From: CAJXMH01 sp964001305
GTDB lineage: Bacteria; Bacteroidota; Bacteroidia; Flavobacteriales_E; Vicingaceae
Reading direction: 5' to 3'
DNA length: 64,000 nt
Assembly: GCA_964001305.1 (NCBI GenBank)
Contig: CAXFAI010000035.1
Coordinates: forward strand, 1-64,000
The number at the start of each line of letters is the position of its first letter. Within the stretch, counting starts at the first letter, position 1. Position numbers and translations under genes: made by a program. A model generated the notes under the pieces. It saw only the letters and a list, made by a program, of their open reading frames with translations, was not told where the DNA came from and searched no databases. Shown here in pieces: positions 8,770 to 17,451 of the stretch.

Positions 8770-8786
8770 AACAATTATTTATTGTT
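8770..8786. promoter_or_regulatory. Candidate operator palindrome upstream of DUF2975/XRE
   Basis: AACAAT and ATTGTT face each other across TATTT at 8770-8786, about 33 bases upstream of the DUF2975 start codon. TATC follows each side. Position and dyad symmetry fit autoregulation by the XRE protein. The region is very AT-rich, so chance symmetry is possible. Confidence 0.35.
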
Positions 8787-8988
8787 TATCAATAAATTTA
8801 TTTTACTATTCAATATGTTATAATACTTTTGAATAAAGTAAAGCAATCCCTAAAAGTGTTTTTTTACTCTAACCAAACCTTCCCTTTTTTCTAGTGAAAT
8901 GAACTGGCTACTTCAGCAAAGGCAATTATCTTTGGTTTGATTATCAATTATAGTGTAGAAATTTAAATTCTACAGTAAAAGCAAATTA

Positions 8989-9456
8989 ATGAGCCAAGTT
9001 GAACAAATCCTTTTAAATTTTTCAGAGATAAGAAGAAGAAGCATTATGCTTTGGAGAGCTCTTCCTGAATCTCATTATCATTGGAAGGTAGATGATGAGG
9101 CAATGAGTGCCATTGAAATGATTAGACATGTATTGGAAGCCGATTACGGTTGGAACATGATTATCAAGCAAGAGAGTTTAAAAAACTATACAACTCCTTG
9201 GAAAGGCAAACCTATGGTAAGTGTGGAAGACGAAATCAAATTTGCGGAACCTTACAGAAAAGCCTTCATTGAAAGTATTCGTAGTTTATCAGATAAAGCG
9301 TTAAACGAAACAGAAATCATTCATCCAGGAAATGGCAAAAAGAAAAACCTTGGCCAATATTTATTGAGAATTGGCTATCACGAAGGGGTCCATGCAGGAC
9401 AGTTTACATCCTATTTAAGAGCAATGAACATAGAAAGACCAAATATTTGGGATTGA
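8989..9456 (+). CDS. DinB-like four-helix protein
   Basis: A 155-residue, helix-rich protein of the DinB/YfiT-type metal-binding superfamily. Three spaced histidines fit the usual metal triad: one in MIRHVLEAD near 47, and two in the C-terminal YHEGVHAGQ near 136-140. Family members are putative thiol-dependent (bacillithiol or similar) transferases or are uncharacterised; the reaction here is unknown. The gene stands alone between the DUF2975 operon and the cyclase gene. Confidence 0.8.
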   Translation: MSQVEQILLNFSEIRRRSIMLWRALPESHYHWKVDDEAMSAIEMIRHVLEADYGWNMIIKQESLKNYTTPWKGKPMVSVEDEIKFAEPYRKAFIESIRSLSDKALNETEIIHPGNGKKKNLGQYLLRIGYHEGVHAGQFTSYLRAMNIERPNIWD

Positions 9457-9636
9457 CAAACTTTCAATAAGAAACATCGCATTTATCAGATGTAAATCTA
9501 CCTTTCTAAATGGTTTCAGATTAATTTCCACTCCTCTACCTAACTATTGTATTTTGAACTTTTAAGGTGTTAAGCCAACTTTATAATTGCTTGTGGTTTA
9601 AAGGTTGTATCTTACCCCCATTTAACATTTGGCTCA

Positions 9637-10857
9637 ATGACTACAAGAGAAACAAATTCAAAGGGCGTTCAAAGGTTGACTAACAATGGTCTAAAAGAAA
9701 ACTTCTTGATCACTGAAAAAAGATACTTACAAGTATCAAATATTGCAGCCATTATGGGCGTCTTATTTAATGGGGTATGGATGTTCATTGCACTATCCAT
9801 TTCAGAAATAAGTAGTGCTGTTTGGAACGGATTGCTGAGTCTACTTTTTGTAGCGGTATTGGTGCTAAATCAGAAAGGCAAAAGAATTGCAGCTTCGGTT
9901 TGGCTTGCTATCTCAGCATACATTTCTATGCTTGTATTTCTGTATTTATCTGGATACTCTTCCGGAATAACAAACGTTTGCTTTTTAATCATCCTTCTGC
10001 CGTATATGACTTTTCCTCGAAAAGCAAGAAGGCTTGCTCATGCCTTTAGTTTGTTAGCTTGTTTTACTTTGGTTTTTACCGTCGTTTTTCAAGCGGAATT
10101 CATTGCACATCAAGAAAATTTTGATCCGCACTTATCGCAAATGGTCAACATCAGCATGACGGCTCTGATTTGTCTCGCCTTAATTTGGAGCTTGTCTGTG
10201 TTAATTGATCAATCAGAAGACTCATTGCTTGCTGAACAGAAAAAATCAGATGACCTTTTACACAATATTTTACCAGCCAATATTATTAAAGATTTAAAAG
10301 AAAGCGGTAAAACCATTCCCAAAAGGCACAAAAACGTATCCATACTTTTCACGGACTTTGAAGGCTTTACCCATTTGGTAGCCTCAATCCCAGCAATTAC
10401 TTTAGTTAATGAGCTCAATGATATTTTCGGGCAATTTGATCTTATTATGGAAGAAACCGGAGTTGAAAAAATTGAAACCATTGGTGATGCCTACATGGCC
10501 GCATGTGGTTTGGAAAACGAATTGTCAAAGCATGCGGAAAACTGCATAAAGGCTGCTAAAAAAATGTTAACCTACCTGGAAGAAAGGAACCAAAACCACG
10601 AAATAAAATGGAAAATGAGAATTGGAATTCACTCTGGAACTGTGGTGGCGGGCGTGGTAGGTAAAAAGAAGTTTGCTTACGACCTTTTTGGCGATACCAT
10701 TAACACTGCCAGTAGAATGGAGTCTGCAAGTGAATCTGGAAAAATCAACATCTCCTCTTCCACATTTGAATTGGTAAAAGACGAGTTCAATTGTATTTCT
10801 CGTGGAAAAGTTTTTGTCAAGGGAAAAGGTGAACTAGATATGTATTTTGTGGAATAG
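9637..10857 (+). CDS. Membrane class III adenylate/guanylate cyclase
   Basis: A 406-residue protein. About 45-190 holds around six hydrophobic helices; a short linker (ILPANIIKDLKESG) then leads to a class III catalytic domain (about 230-406). The metal aspartates are D240 (FTDFEGFT) and D284 (TIGDAYMA). N356 and R360 (NTASR) are the transition-state pair. The purine-selecting positions are mixed: E280 is the residue seen in guanylate cyclases, while D349 is the residue seen in adenylate cyclases. The domain looks catalytically complete as a homodimer, so it should make cAMP or cGMP. The membrane part may sense a ligand. It is monocistronic. Confidence 0.85.
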   Translation: MTTRETNSKGVQRLTNNGLKENFLITEKRYLQVSNIAAIMGVLFNGVWMFIALSISEISSAVWNGLLSLLFVAVLVLNQKGKRIAASVWLAISAYISMLVFLYLSGYSSGITNVCFLIILLPYMTFPRKARRLAHAFSLLACFTLVFTVVFQAEFIAHQENFDPHLSQMVNISMTALICLALIWSLSVLIDQSEDSLLAEQKKSDDLLHNILPANIIKDLKESGKTIPKRHKNVSILFTDFEGFTHLVASIPAITLVNELNDIFGQFDLIMEETGVEKIETIGDAYMAACGLENELSKHAENCIKAAKKMLTYLEERNQNHEIKWKMRIGIHSGTVVAGVVGKKKFAYDLFGDTINTASRMESASESGKINISSSTFELVKDEFNCISRGKVFVKGKGELDMYFVE

Positions 10858-10992
10858 CTTTTCGAACAAAATTTAGCAGATTAATAAAAGGTTTTAAGCA
10901 AGAAAAAGTATATTCGTCTTTCCACTTTGCTTCGGCAATCAAATGGAAAACAATTAAATACTAACTTCAATTAATACCAAAAAAGTCTTGCT

Positions 10993-12330
10993 ATGTCACA
11001 TCATGATGATAGAATTAGGTTTGTTAAACCAATTAAAACCTCTTTTGAAAATGGAATTGCTTCTCTGCCGGTCAAAGGCCAAGGAGTTGTTATTTTTTCA
11101 CCAGAATCAAGCTTTACTCAGCTTGATATCTTAGCACCAAATCGAAAAGAAAAGAAGGATACTTTTCAATATTTTTCTTTACGAATAGACGCGAACAGCT
11201 ATTCTTTTTATGCATCTAAAAAAGGGGGTTGGGCTGCTGATTCGGATCAACTTTTTAGCTGTAATAAAGGTTACAATGAATACCCAGAAGGTCTTTTTTG
11301 GTTAAGCATTGATTTTGAAAACAGATTGTTAAAAGGAGGCTATGGAGAACCCAGAGCTGAATTAGTTCTATTCAGTTATCAATTTGAGAAAGAAGAACTA
11401 AGTGAAAAAAACATCGGTCCTAATTTACATCCTACCAAGTATAACGACCCCAATGATTCGCCTTACCAATGGCTGAAAGATTTGAGGAATGTTTATTTAA
11501 GTGAATCGGCTAACTTAATAGCTGTATTTAAAGACCCCATTGTTGAAGCTGCAGCCATGAAAGTGAAAAGCATGGATGACATTAGCATGGGTGAAGTTGC
11601 CAAGCAAGTAGCAACGGTTCCTGCTAACCTCCCCACTGTTTGCCAAAAGTTGTATCAAAATGTTGGTGGAAGTAATTTCAATCTGGCCAATGTAAATAAA
11701 GACTTTGATTTGCCTGCTGATTTTGATTTGGCCAAAGCCATCCAATACAGCATTGATACGGAGGGTAAAATTTGCAATGAAATCATCAAGAAAAAGGCCG
11801 ATGAATTTGGCGATCATCCTGATATGGTTTACTTGCGTATCACCATGGGCGGCAATCAAGGCGAATCTCCAGGCATTCCTTATGTAATGGAAATTTGGCC
11901 CAGTGGCAAGCGCTCTCCTATTCACAATCATGGAGGTAGTGAGGCTATAATTAAAGTGTTACACGGAGAAATACAAGTCAAATTATTTGCTACACTAAGT
12001 AAAGCCATTCCCAATAGCAGCAATGATTTGCTAGCCATTGAAAGTGCTTATGAACCGCACTTGTTTAAAACTGCTAGTTTCGGTTTAAATGATGTGACTT
12101 ACATTACACCTTGGCTTAACCAAATACATCAGTTGGAAAACACCCATAAAACCGATGCTTGTATTACCATTCAATGCTATGGCTATCCAGAAGATAGTGA
12201 TATTCACTATGAATACTTCGATTGGTTAAATCAAGATGATGATGAAATTGACCACTTCTTTCCTGATTCTGATTTCAACTTTAGTGAATTTGTACTTAAA
12301 ATGTATCAAGAATACAGCGAAAGAGATTAA
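10993..12330 (+). CDS. Two-part protein with C-terminal cupin/thiol-dioxygenase-like domain, in a CTQ-oxidase operon
   Basis: A 445-residue protein. About 1-140 is a beta-rich domain that is not recognised. About 230-430 resembles cysteine-dioxygenase-type cupins: H311-N-H313-x3-E317 followed by KVLHG is a cupin motif 1, and H379 (QIHQLENT) is placed like the third metal histidine. The cysteine that forms the Cys-Tyr crosslink in mammalian cysteine dioxygenase is replaced by Ala (A318). It has no signal peptide. It lies 57 bases upstream of the LodA-like oxidase on the same strand, so it is probably co-transcribed. It may oxidise a substrate or product of the oxidase, or help mature it; neither is shown. 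Confidence 0.7.
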   Translation: MSHHDDRIRFVKPIKTSFENGIASLPVKGQGVVIFSPESSFTQLDILAPNRKEKKDTFQYFSLRIDANSYSFYASKKGGWAADSDQLFSCNKGYNEYPEGLFWLSIDFENRLLKGGYGEPRAELVLFSYQFEKEELSEKNIGPNLHPTKYNDPNDSPYQWLKDLRNVYLSESANLIAVFKDPIVEAAAMKVKSMDDISMGEVAKQVATVPANLPTVCQKLYQNVGGSNFNLANVNKDFDLPADFDLAKAIQYSIDTEGKICNEIIKKKADEFGDHPDMVYLRITMGGNQGESPGIPYVMEIWPSGKRSPIHNHGGSEAIIKVLHGEIQVKLFATLSKAIPNSSNDLLAIESAYEPHLFKTASFGLNDVTYITPWLNQIHQLENTHKTDACITIQCYGYPEDSDIHYEYFDWLNQDDDEIDHFFPDSDFNFSEFVLKMYQEYSERD

Positions 12331-12387
12331 CTAAAAAAACAGTTTAAGCACAAAAATTGAAAAAACAATAACCCTAATTAAAACAAA

Positions 12388-14310
12388 ATGGATCAAACAA
12401 AAATTGAACATTTAGCAATCTACCCTCCTATTGGAATTGCTAGAATCGGAAACTCGCCGGATTACTTTTTAGCTTCAGAAGTTCCTGGAGTTGAACCCAA
12501 ACCTGAACAAGGCTATAAAGACGCTGAAGGAAGAATCAAGAAACAAGCCGTTAAGTTTAGAATTTACGCCTTTGACAAAGAAGGAACGGTACTTGGTGAA
12601 ATCAGTGCAAAAGAAGCTAAAATTAATTGGCACGTGCATGTGGCCAATGTTAAAGCCGCATGGTATGAGTTTAATAACGCCTTAGATATTCCTCAGGCAG
12701 GTATTCCTTCTTCCTATAGAAATAGCTCAGAAAGTGATCGTTCGCAACTTGCCATAAAGCCCTCTCCAAAAGAAATAAGTGGTGTAAATATCAAAGGTGA
12801 AAACTTTCAATTTGATGATGGCAAATTTTATGGCGAGAAAGTCAATCTCGGTCGTATTGAAACTGATAGCGAAGGAAGAGTCATTTTTGTACCCGGAAAT
12901 GGAGATGCTGTATCTATTGACAATGCTCCGCCTACCACCTTTGCCAATAACGAAGGCTATCATGATGACACCTGTGATGGAGTTATTCGAGCTACCGTAG
13001 AAATAAATGGAAAGACCATAGAAGCCAAAGCGGCAATGGTTGCAGTAACTCCACCTAATTTTGGGCCAGGTTTATTTGGTGTTGTTACCATGAATGATGT
13101 GGTTCAAGATCTTTTTATTCGAGAGATGAACTACCCCAATCCTACTGCTAATGGGATTGTATTTTATGAACACATCTACCCCATTTTAGAGCGAATGACC
13201 AATACTCAATGGGTAAACCAAGGTTTTGCCATGTTATTTGGACATAATTCCCCATCTGATTTCACAGATCCGGAGTTTCTTAAGTTACTAGAGTCACCCG
13301 AAGAAAGTTCAAGAAATGTAAGAGAAAAAGTACTTGCATGGTTCAGAGACCCTGAATCAACTGCTTATGAACCACAACAAGTTCCTCCCTTTTATGGAGA
13401 TGGTTTTGGAGAGTATCAAGGCTTAGCCATCGTAGATCTGCCTATTACTAAAACCCAATACCAAAGATTGAAAAAATGGGCCAAAGGAGATTTTACAACT
13501 GGTACACCACAAGCTCCTAAAACATTTGAAGAATTAAACTTAAAAGAACAACTCCAAGCTTTAAATGAAGCGCCTTTGGAAGAGTGTTTAGGCGGCCCTT
13601 TTCACCCAGGTATTGAACTAACTTGGCCTATGCGTATAAAACGTATGTGGGAATCGCCTTATCGCTTAAAGGTGGTTGAAAAAGGAGAGGATACCGAATT
13701 GAATTTTGGTCCTTTGCTTTCTCCGCAAATTGCACTTAGTGAAAATGGTCCTTTATCAGTTAGCGGACCCGGAGCTTTAACCAGATGGTTAGGTGTTCCT
13801 TGGCAAACCGATGAAGCGAGTTGCTTGTCTGGCTATAATACAGCCACCTATTTACCACTTCCTTCCTTTTGGGCCGCTAGAGTTCCCAATCAAGTATTAA
13901 GTGAAGACGGATATGAACGCATGAATGATGAGCAGCTCAACATAGGTCAGCGCCTAAAGCATTTTGATTACCGTCAAGATTGGTTGCGCGATTTAGGAAC
14001 TCAATACTTAAGTAAAATCAATAAAATGGTTCACCAATGGCATCAACTAGGAATTATTACAAAATCAGAAGATGAAATAGCCGGTAGTCATGAACTTTTA
14101 CCACAAGAAGCTTGGGTTGAAAAAGGAAGACCCTTACCGAAGTCAGATGCAAGTTATGAGCAAGTTTTATATGCTGAGGAGACAATCAGAAAGTCAAAAA
14201 CAGAAGAAGAAGTAAGTGAACGCCTATTCGCTGTAAAAGCTAAAAAAGCTTCAAAAATAGCCGCCAAAAGAACGGCAACGCATCCGACATACGGACGAGA
14301 CGAAATGTAG
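12388..14310 (+). CDS. LodA/GoxA-family cysteine tryptophylquinone oxidase
   Basis: A 640-residue protein resembling L-lysine 6-oxidase (LodA) and glycine oxidase (GoxA), which carry a self-processed CTQ cofactor and oxidatively deaminate amino acids with release of H2O2. The N terminus has the family opening IYPPIGIARIGNS. Around W472-Q-T-D475-E-A-S-C479, C479 is the expected CTQ cysteine and D475, four residues earlier, matches the aspartate needed for cofactor formation. W495 (SFWAARVPN) is a candidate tryptophan partner, though the C-W spacing is much shorter than in the characterised enzymes. It has no Sec signal, as in relatives. The stop lies 3 bases before the LodB-like gene, showing tight coupling. 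The substrate amino acid is unknown. Confidence 0.85.
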   Translation: MDQTKIEHLAIYPPIGIARIGNSPDYFLASEVPGVEPKPEQGYKDAEGRIKKQAVKFRIYAFDKEGTVLGEISAKEAKINWHVHVANVKAAWYEFNNALDIPQAGIPSSYRNSSESDRSQLAIKPSPKEISGVNIKGENFQFDDGKFYGEKVNLGRIETDSEGRVIFVPGNGDAVSIDNAPPTTFANNEGYHDDTCDGVIRATVEINGKTIEAKAAMVAVTPPNFGPGLFGVVTMNDVVQDLFIREMNYPNPTANGIVFYEHIYPILERMTNTQWVNQGFAMLFGHNSPSDFTDPEFLKLLESPEESSRNVREKVLAWFRDPESTAYEPQQVPPFYGDGFGEYQGLAIVDLPITKTQYQRLKKWAKGDFTTGTPQAPKTFEELNLKEQLQALNEAPLEECLGGPFHPGIELTWPMRIKRMWESPYRLKVVEKGEDTELNFGPLLSPQIALSENGPLSVSGPGALTRWLGVPWQTDEASCLSGYNTATYLPLPSFWAARVPNQVLSEDGYERMNDEQLNIGQRLKHFDYRQDWLRDLGTQYLSKINKMVHQWHQLGIITKSEDEIAGSHELLPQEAWVEKGRPLPKSDASYEQVLYAEETIRKSKTEEEVSERLFAVKAKKASKIAAKRTATHPTYGRDEM

Positions 14311-14313
14311 TCT

Positions 14314-15402
14314 ATGCAGTCTTATAATTGTGATGTTATTATTGCAGGGGCTGGTCCAGCTGGACTTGCCGCTGCTTTAACATTTTCTGCTTTAGGCATT
14401 TCATATTGTTTGATAGATGCTAATAAAAGTGCCAACTATAAAGCAGGAGATGCATTACCACCTAACAGTAAACCCTTGCTCAAGCAATTGGGTCTATTAG
14501 ACCTGCTTCAAGATGAGGTGCATATTCCATATTACGGCAACCAAAGCATTTGGGGAAGTAATCAAATTCATCAAGAAGAATTTATAAGCAATCTACATGG
14601 TCATGGTTATTTAATTGACCGTATTAAATTTGAAAATCAATTAAGAAGCTTGATTCAAAAAAAGCAAAATCCATTTTTTGAAGGATTCAAAATCAAGCAA
14701 ATTGAATGCGATAAAAATGTAGCGCTAGAAGTTCAAAGTCATTCCGAAAAAATAAATATATCTTCTTCATATATAATTGATGCTACAGGAAGAAAAGCAA
14801 GTGTATTTCGTCAATTGGGAATTCAAAAAAAAGAACTTGATCAACAAATGGCCATATCGTTTTGGCATCAATTAAAAACACCCATACCACGTCAAATATG
14901 GATTGAAGCAACGAAAAATGGTTGGTGGTACCTCTCTCCTACTTCAACTAGTAAGGTAAATTGTATGTTTTTCACCCTTAATGAAATCATACCTTCTAAA
15001 AAGGATTTGGCTCACTTTTTAGCAAAGGAAATCGATCAAACAGTTCAATTTAAAAACTTAATAAAACCTTCTATTCAAGAATTGAAAAGCCACAAAATCA
15101 TGCCATGTGGAAGCAGCTACCTTGAAAAACCTTACTACAAAAAATGTCTTGCCATTGGAGATGCCGCTTTCTCATATGATCCCATTTCCTCTTATGGAAT
15201 TACATCTGCTATGGCAACGGGATTTTATGGAGCACAAGCTGTTGCTAGTCATTTAGCCAATGAAAAAGAGGCCTTCATGGCTTATCATTACATCATCGAA
15301 AATAGTTCTAAAGTCTATCTCAAAAACCTAGCTCATCAATACCAAGCAGAGCAAAGGTGGAGTTCTAGTTATTTTTGGAAAAATCGCTTAAAGCATATTT
15401 GA
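14314..15402 (+). CDS. LodB-like FAD-dependent maturation protein for the CTQ oxidase
   Basis: A 362-residue flavoprotein. The dinucleotide-binding motif GAGPAG is at about 12-17, and the second FAD motif, IGDAAFSYDP, is near 285. This is the layout of the tryptophan-halogenase/monooxygenase-like LodB/GoxB group. Such proteins are needed to convert the precursor LodA or GoxA into the active CTQ enzyme, probably by hydroxylating the tryptophan. It begins 3 bases after the oxidase stop codon, in the same order as lodA-lodB. It could also act on a small molecule, but the context makes maturation the best call. Confidence 0.8.
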   Translation: MQSYNCDVIIAGAGPAGLAAALTFSALGISYCLIDANKSANYKAGDALPPNSKPLLKQLGLLDLLQDEVHIPYYGNQSIWGSNQIHQEEFISNLHGHGYLIDRIKFENQLRSLIQKKQNPFFEGFKIKQIECDKNVALEVQSHSEKINISSSYIIDATGRKASVFRQLGIQKKELDQQMAISFWHQLKTPIPRQIWIEATKNGWWYLSPTSTSKVNCMFFTLNEIIPSKKDLAHFLAKEIDQTVQFKNLIKPSIQELKSHKIMPCGSSYLEKPYYKKCLAIGDAAFSYDPISSYGITSAMATGFYGAQAVASHLANEKEAFMAYHYIIENSSKVYLKNLAHQYQAEQRWSSSYFWKNRLKHI

Positions 15403-15471
15403 ATCTTTTACTTTTAAGCACACAAATTGGAGTTGCATTAGAGCATCTCAGTCTACTATTTCTTAAGATTT

Positions 15472-16368
15472 ATGATTGCTCAGAAATTATTGATGATTCG
15501 ACCAGCAAATTTTGGTTACAACTCAGAAACAGCCACGTCAAATGAATTTCAAAATCATATAGGCCACCTAAATCCAGAACAAATCAATGAATTGGCCGAA
15601 TTGGAATTCGACAATTATGTAAATCTCCTTCGTGAAAATTCAATAGAAGTTTTGGTTGTAAATGACACCAAATTTCCCGTAAAGCCTGACGCAATTTTTC
15701 CTAACAATTGGTTTGTCACACTTCCAAATAAGCAATTGTTTACTTTTCCTATGGAAGCGACCAATAGGCGATTAGAAAGAAGAGCAGATATATTGGCTAC
15801 ACTTCAGAAGCAAGGGTACTCTATTAATCGTGAATTGGAAAAGTATGAGAATCAGAGCCTCTATTTAGAAGGTACAGGAAGTATGGTCATGGATCACAAA
15901 AACAAAATGATCTTTGCGGCTAAATCTTCACGCACTTCAGAAAAGGCACTTCAACATTTTGCGAAACTTGGTGGCTATGACTATTTACTCTTCGAAACAC
16001 ATACCCAAAGTCAAACCCCAATTTACCATACCAATGTTCTCATGTCTTTAAGTTCAAATTTTGGAATTATATGTACTGAACTTATCTCTCCTAAAGACCA
16101 ATCAAACTTGAAATCTCTTATTCTGGATAAGCTCATCATAGAGATTAATGCCAATCAATTGAAGCAATTTTTAGGCAATTGTTTATTAGTATTGAATGAG
16201 AAAAATGAAGAAGTGCTTATTCTATCAAGCCGTGCAAAAGAGACCTTAACTCCAAGTCAATTAAAAAAGATAGTTGAAGCAGAGATTAAAATCCTAGACG
16301 TTCCCATTCCAACCATTGAAACTATAGGTGGTGGCAGCGCACGCTGTATGATAGCGGAGTTGTTCTAA
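15472..16368 (+). CDS. ctlX: Guanidino-group hydrolase of the arginine deiminase superfamily (CtlX-like)
   Basis: A 298-residue protein of the amidinotransferase/deiminase fold. The expected catalytic residues are present in order: Asp in PDAIFPNNW (about 68), Glu in LEGTGSMV (about 132), His in YHTNVLMSL (about 185) and the C-terminal nucleophile Cys in GGSARCM (about 292). It resembles proteins annotated as citrulline-utilisation hydrolase CtlX. The likely reaction is hydrolysis of arginine, citrulline or a dimethylarginine-like substrate in the cytoplasm. It follows the LodB gene by 69 bases on the same strand and may be read from the same promoter, which would join two amino-acid-degrading activities. 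Confidence 0.8.
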   Translation: MIAQKLLMIRPANFGYNSETATSNEFQNHIGHLNPEQINELAELEFDNYVNLLRENSIEVLVVNDTKFPVKPDAIFPNNWFVTLPNKQLFTFPMEATNRRLERRADILATLQKQGYSINRELEKYENQSLYLEGTGSMVMDHKNKMIFAAKSSRTSEKALQHFAKLGGYDYLLFETHTQSQTPIYHTNVLMSLSSNFGIICTELISPKDQSNLKSLILDKLIIEINANQLKQFLGNCLLVLNEKNEEVLILSSRAKETLTPSQLKKIVEAEIKILDVPIPTIETIGGGSARCMIAELF

Positions 16369-16417
16369 TCCAATTACCATTTATCAAAATAGTTTAAAGG
16401 GGAAATCAAAGTATTTC

Positions 16418-16425
16418 TACCTTTG
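16418..16425 (+). promoter_or_regulatory. Promoter -7 element (TACCTTTG) for pspC
   Basis: TACCTTTG matches the Bacteroidota sigma-A -7 consensus TAnnTTTG and lies 24 bases before the pspC start codon. No clear TTG is seen at the -33 position. Confidence 0.45.
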
Positions 16426-16449
16426 AAGAAATCAGCTAAATAAAAAATT

Positions 16450-16599
16450 ATGATTTTAGGTGTTTCTGAATGGCTCAGCCACAAATTAGGTTGGGATGTG
16501 GGTTTAATCCGTGTAGCTTTTGTTATAGCCGTATTATTCTTTGGAACTGGAATTGGCTTATACTTTATTCTTTGGATTGTTAAAATCCTTTCTAAGTAA
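16450..16599 (+). CDS. Short PspC-domain protein
   Basis: A 49-residue protein too short for routine gene calling. After MILGVSEWLS come GWDVGLIRVAFV and two closely spaced hydrophobic stretches ending FILWIVKIL, the core pattern of a PspC domain. It is about as short as the domain can be and lacks the cytoplasmic part of longer PspC proteins. It is probably a small inner-membrane stress protein. A TAnnTTTG element upstream and clean start and stop codons support it. Confidence 0.7.
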   Translation: MILGVSEWLSHKLGWDVGLIRVAFVIAVLFFGTGIGLYFILWIVKILSK

Positions 16600-16622
16600 A
16601 GCCACTCGATAATTCATTTACC

Positions 16623-17447
16623 ATGAATTCAATTACATTTCGCAGCATTCTACTGTTTATAAGCATCTACTTAATTGCTTGTCAAAACAAAAGCATGGTT
16701 CACAAAGATCCAATTCCTGTGCATGATAGTATTCGGCTATACTCAAACATACTGGGAGAAGAGCGAAGAATCAATGTTTGGAAACCGAAAACTTATAATA
16801 CAGAAAAGCAAGAGTTAACGGTACTTTATATGCCTGATGGTGGAATTCATGAAGACTTTCCACACATTGCAAATACACTAGAAAAGTTAATTGCAGACAA
16901 AAGCATCTCTCCAATTCTTCTAGTTGGAATTGAAAATACAGTAAGGGGGCGTGATTTAACTGGCTTCTCAAATACCGATTATGATAAACAGTTTTGTCCT
17001 CAAAGTGATGGAGCAAAGAATTTTAGAGCATTTATACAAAGTGAACTAAAACCACATATCGATAGTACCTATCGAACAACTTCTGAAAGTGGAATAATCG
17101 GCGAATCACTAGCGGGCTTATTTGTTATGGAAACCTTTTTAAAGCATCCAAATTCATTTGATTTCTACATTGCTTTTGACCCTTCTCTTTGGTGGAATAA
17201 TCACTACTTAAATCGAAAAGCAGATTCCTTATTAAAAGTATTTCCTAATTCTAAAAAGACTTTGTGGTTTGCAGGTTCGAGTGTTGAAGACATATCTATT
17301 CATACTCGAAATTTGAATCAAAGCTTGCAGCAACATTCTCCTACACAAATCACTTGGAAATATTCAGACGAAACAGAAGAAAAACACCATACCATTTTTC
17401 GGGCTACTAAAGAAAAAGCGATTACATGGACCTTGACTAATTTATAA
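16623..17447 (+). CDS. Lipoprotein esterase (putative esterase/enterochelin-esterase-like alpha/beta hydrolase)
   Basis: A 274-residue protein with a lipoprotein signal (IYLIAC, lipid cysteine C20). The alpha/beta-hydrolase domain resembles the esterase D/enterochelin esterase family: YMPDGGIHEDF precedes a nucleophile elbow, IGESLAGL (GxSxG), then FDPSLWWNN, and an HH pair close to the C terminus supplies the histidine. It would act in the periplasm or outer membrane on an ester substrate that cannot be named. It is followed 4 bases later by the SRPBCC gene and so is probably co-transcribed with it. Confidence 0.8.
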   Translation: MNSITFRSILLFISIYLIACQNKSMVHKDPIPVHDSIRLYSNILGEERRINVWKPKTYNTEKQELTVLYMPDGGIHEDFPHIANTLEKLIADKSISPILLVGIENTVRGRDLTGFSNTDYDKQFCPQSDGAKNFRAFIQSELKPHIDSTYRTTSESGIIGESLAGLFVMETFLKHPNSFDFYIAFDPSLWWNNHYLNRKADSLLKVFPNSKKTLWFAGSSVEDISIHTRNLNQSLQQHSPTQITWKYSDETEEKHHTIFRATKEKAITWTLTNL

Positions 17448-17451
17448 ACAC

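Noticed and set aside
11515..11931. 138-residue open frame on the minus strand inside the cupin-like gene
   Set aside because: It is wholly antisense to a gene with clear cupin motifs, shows no domain pattern and is explained by codon bias of the real gene.
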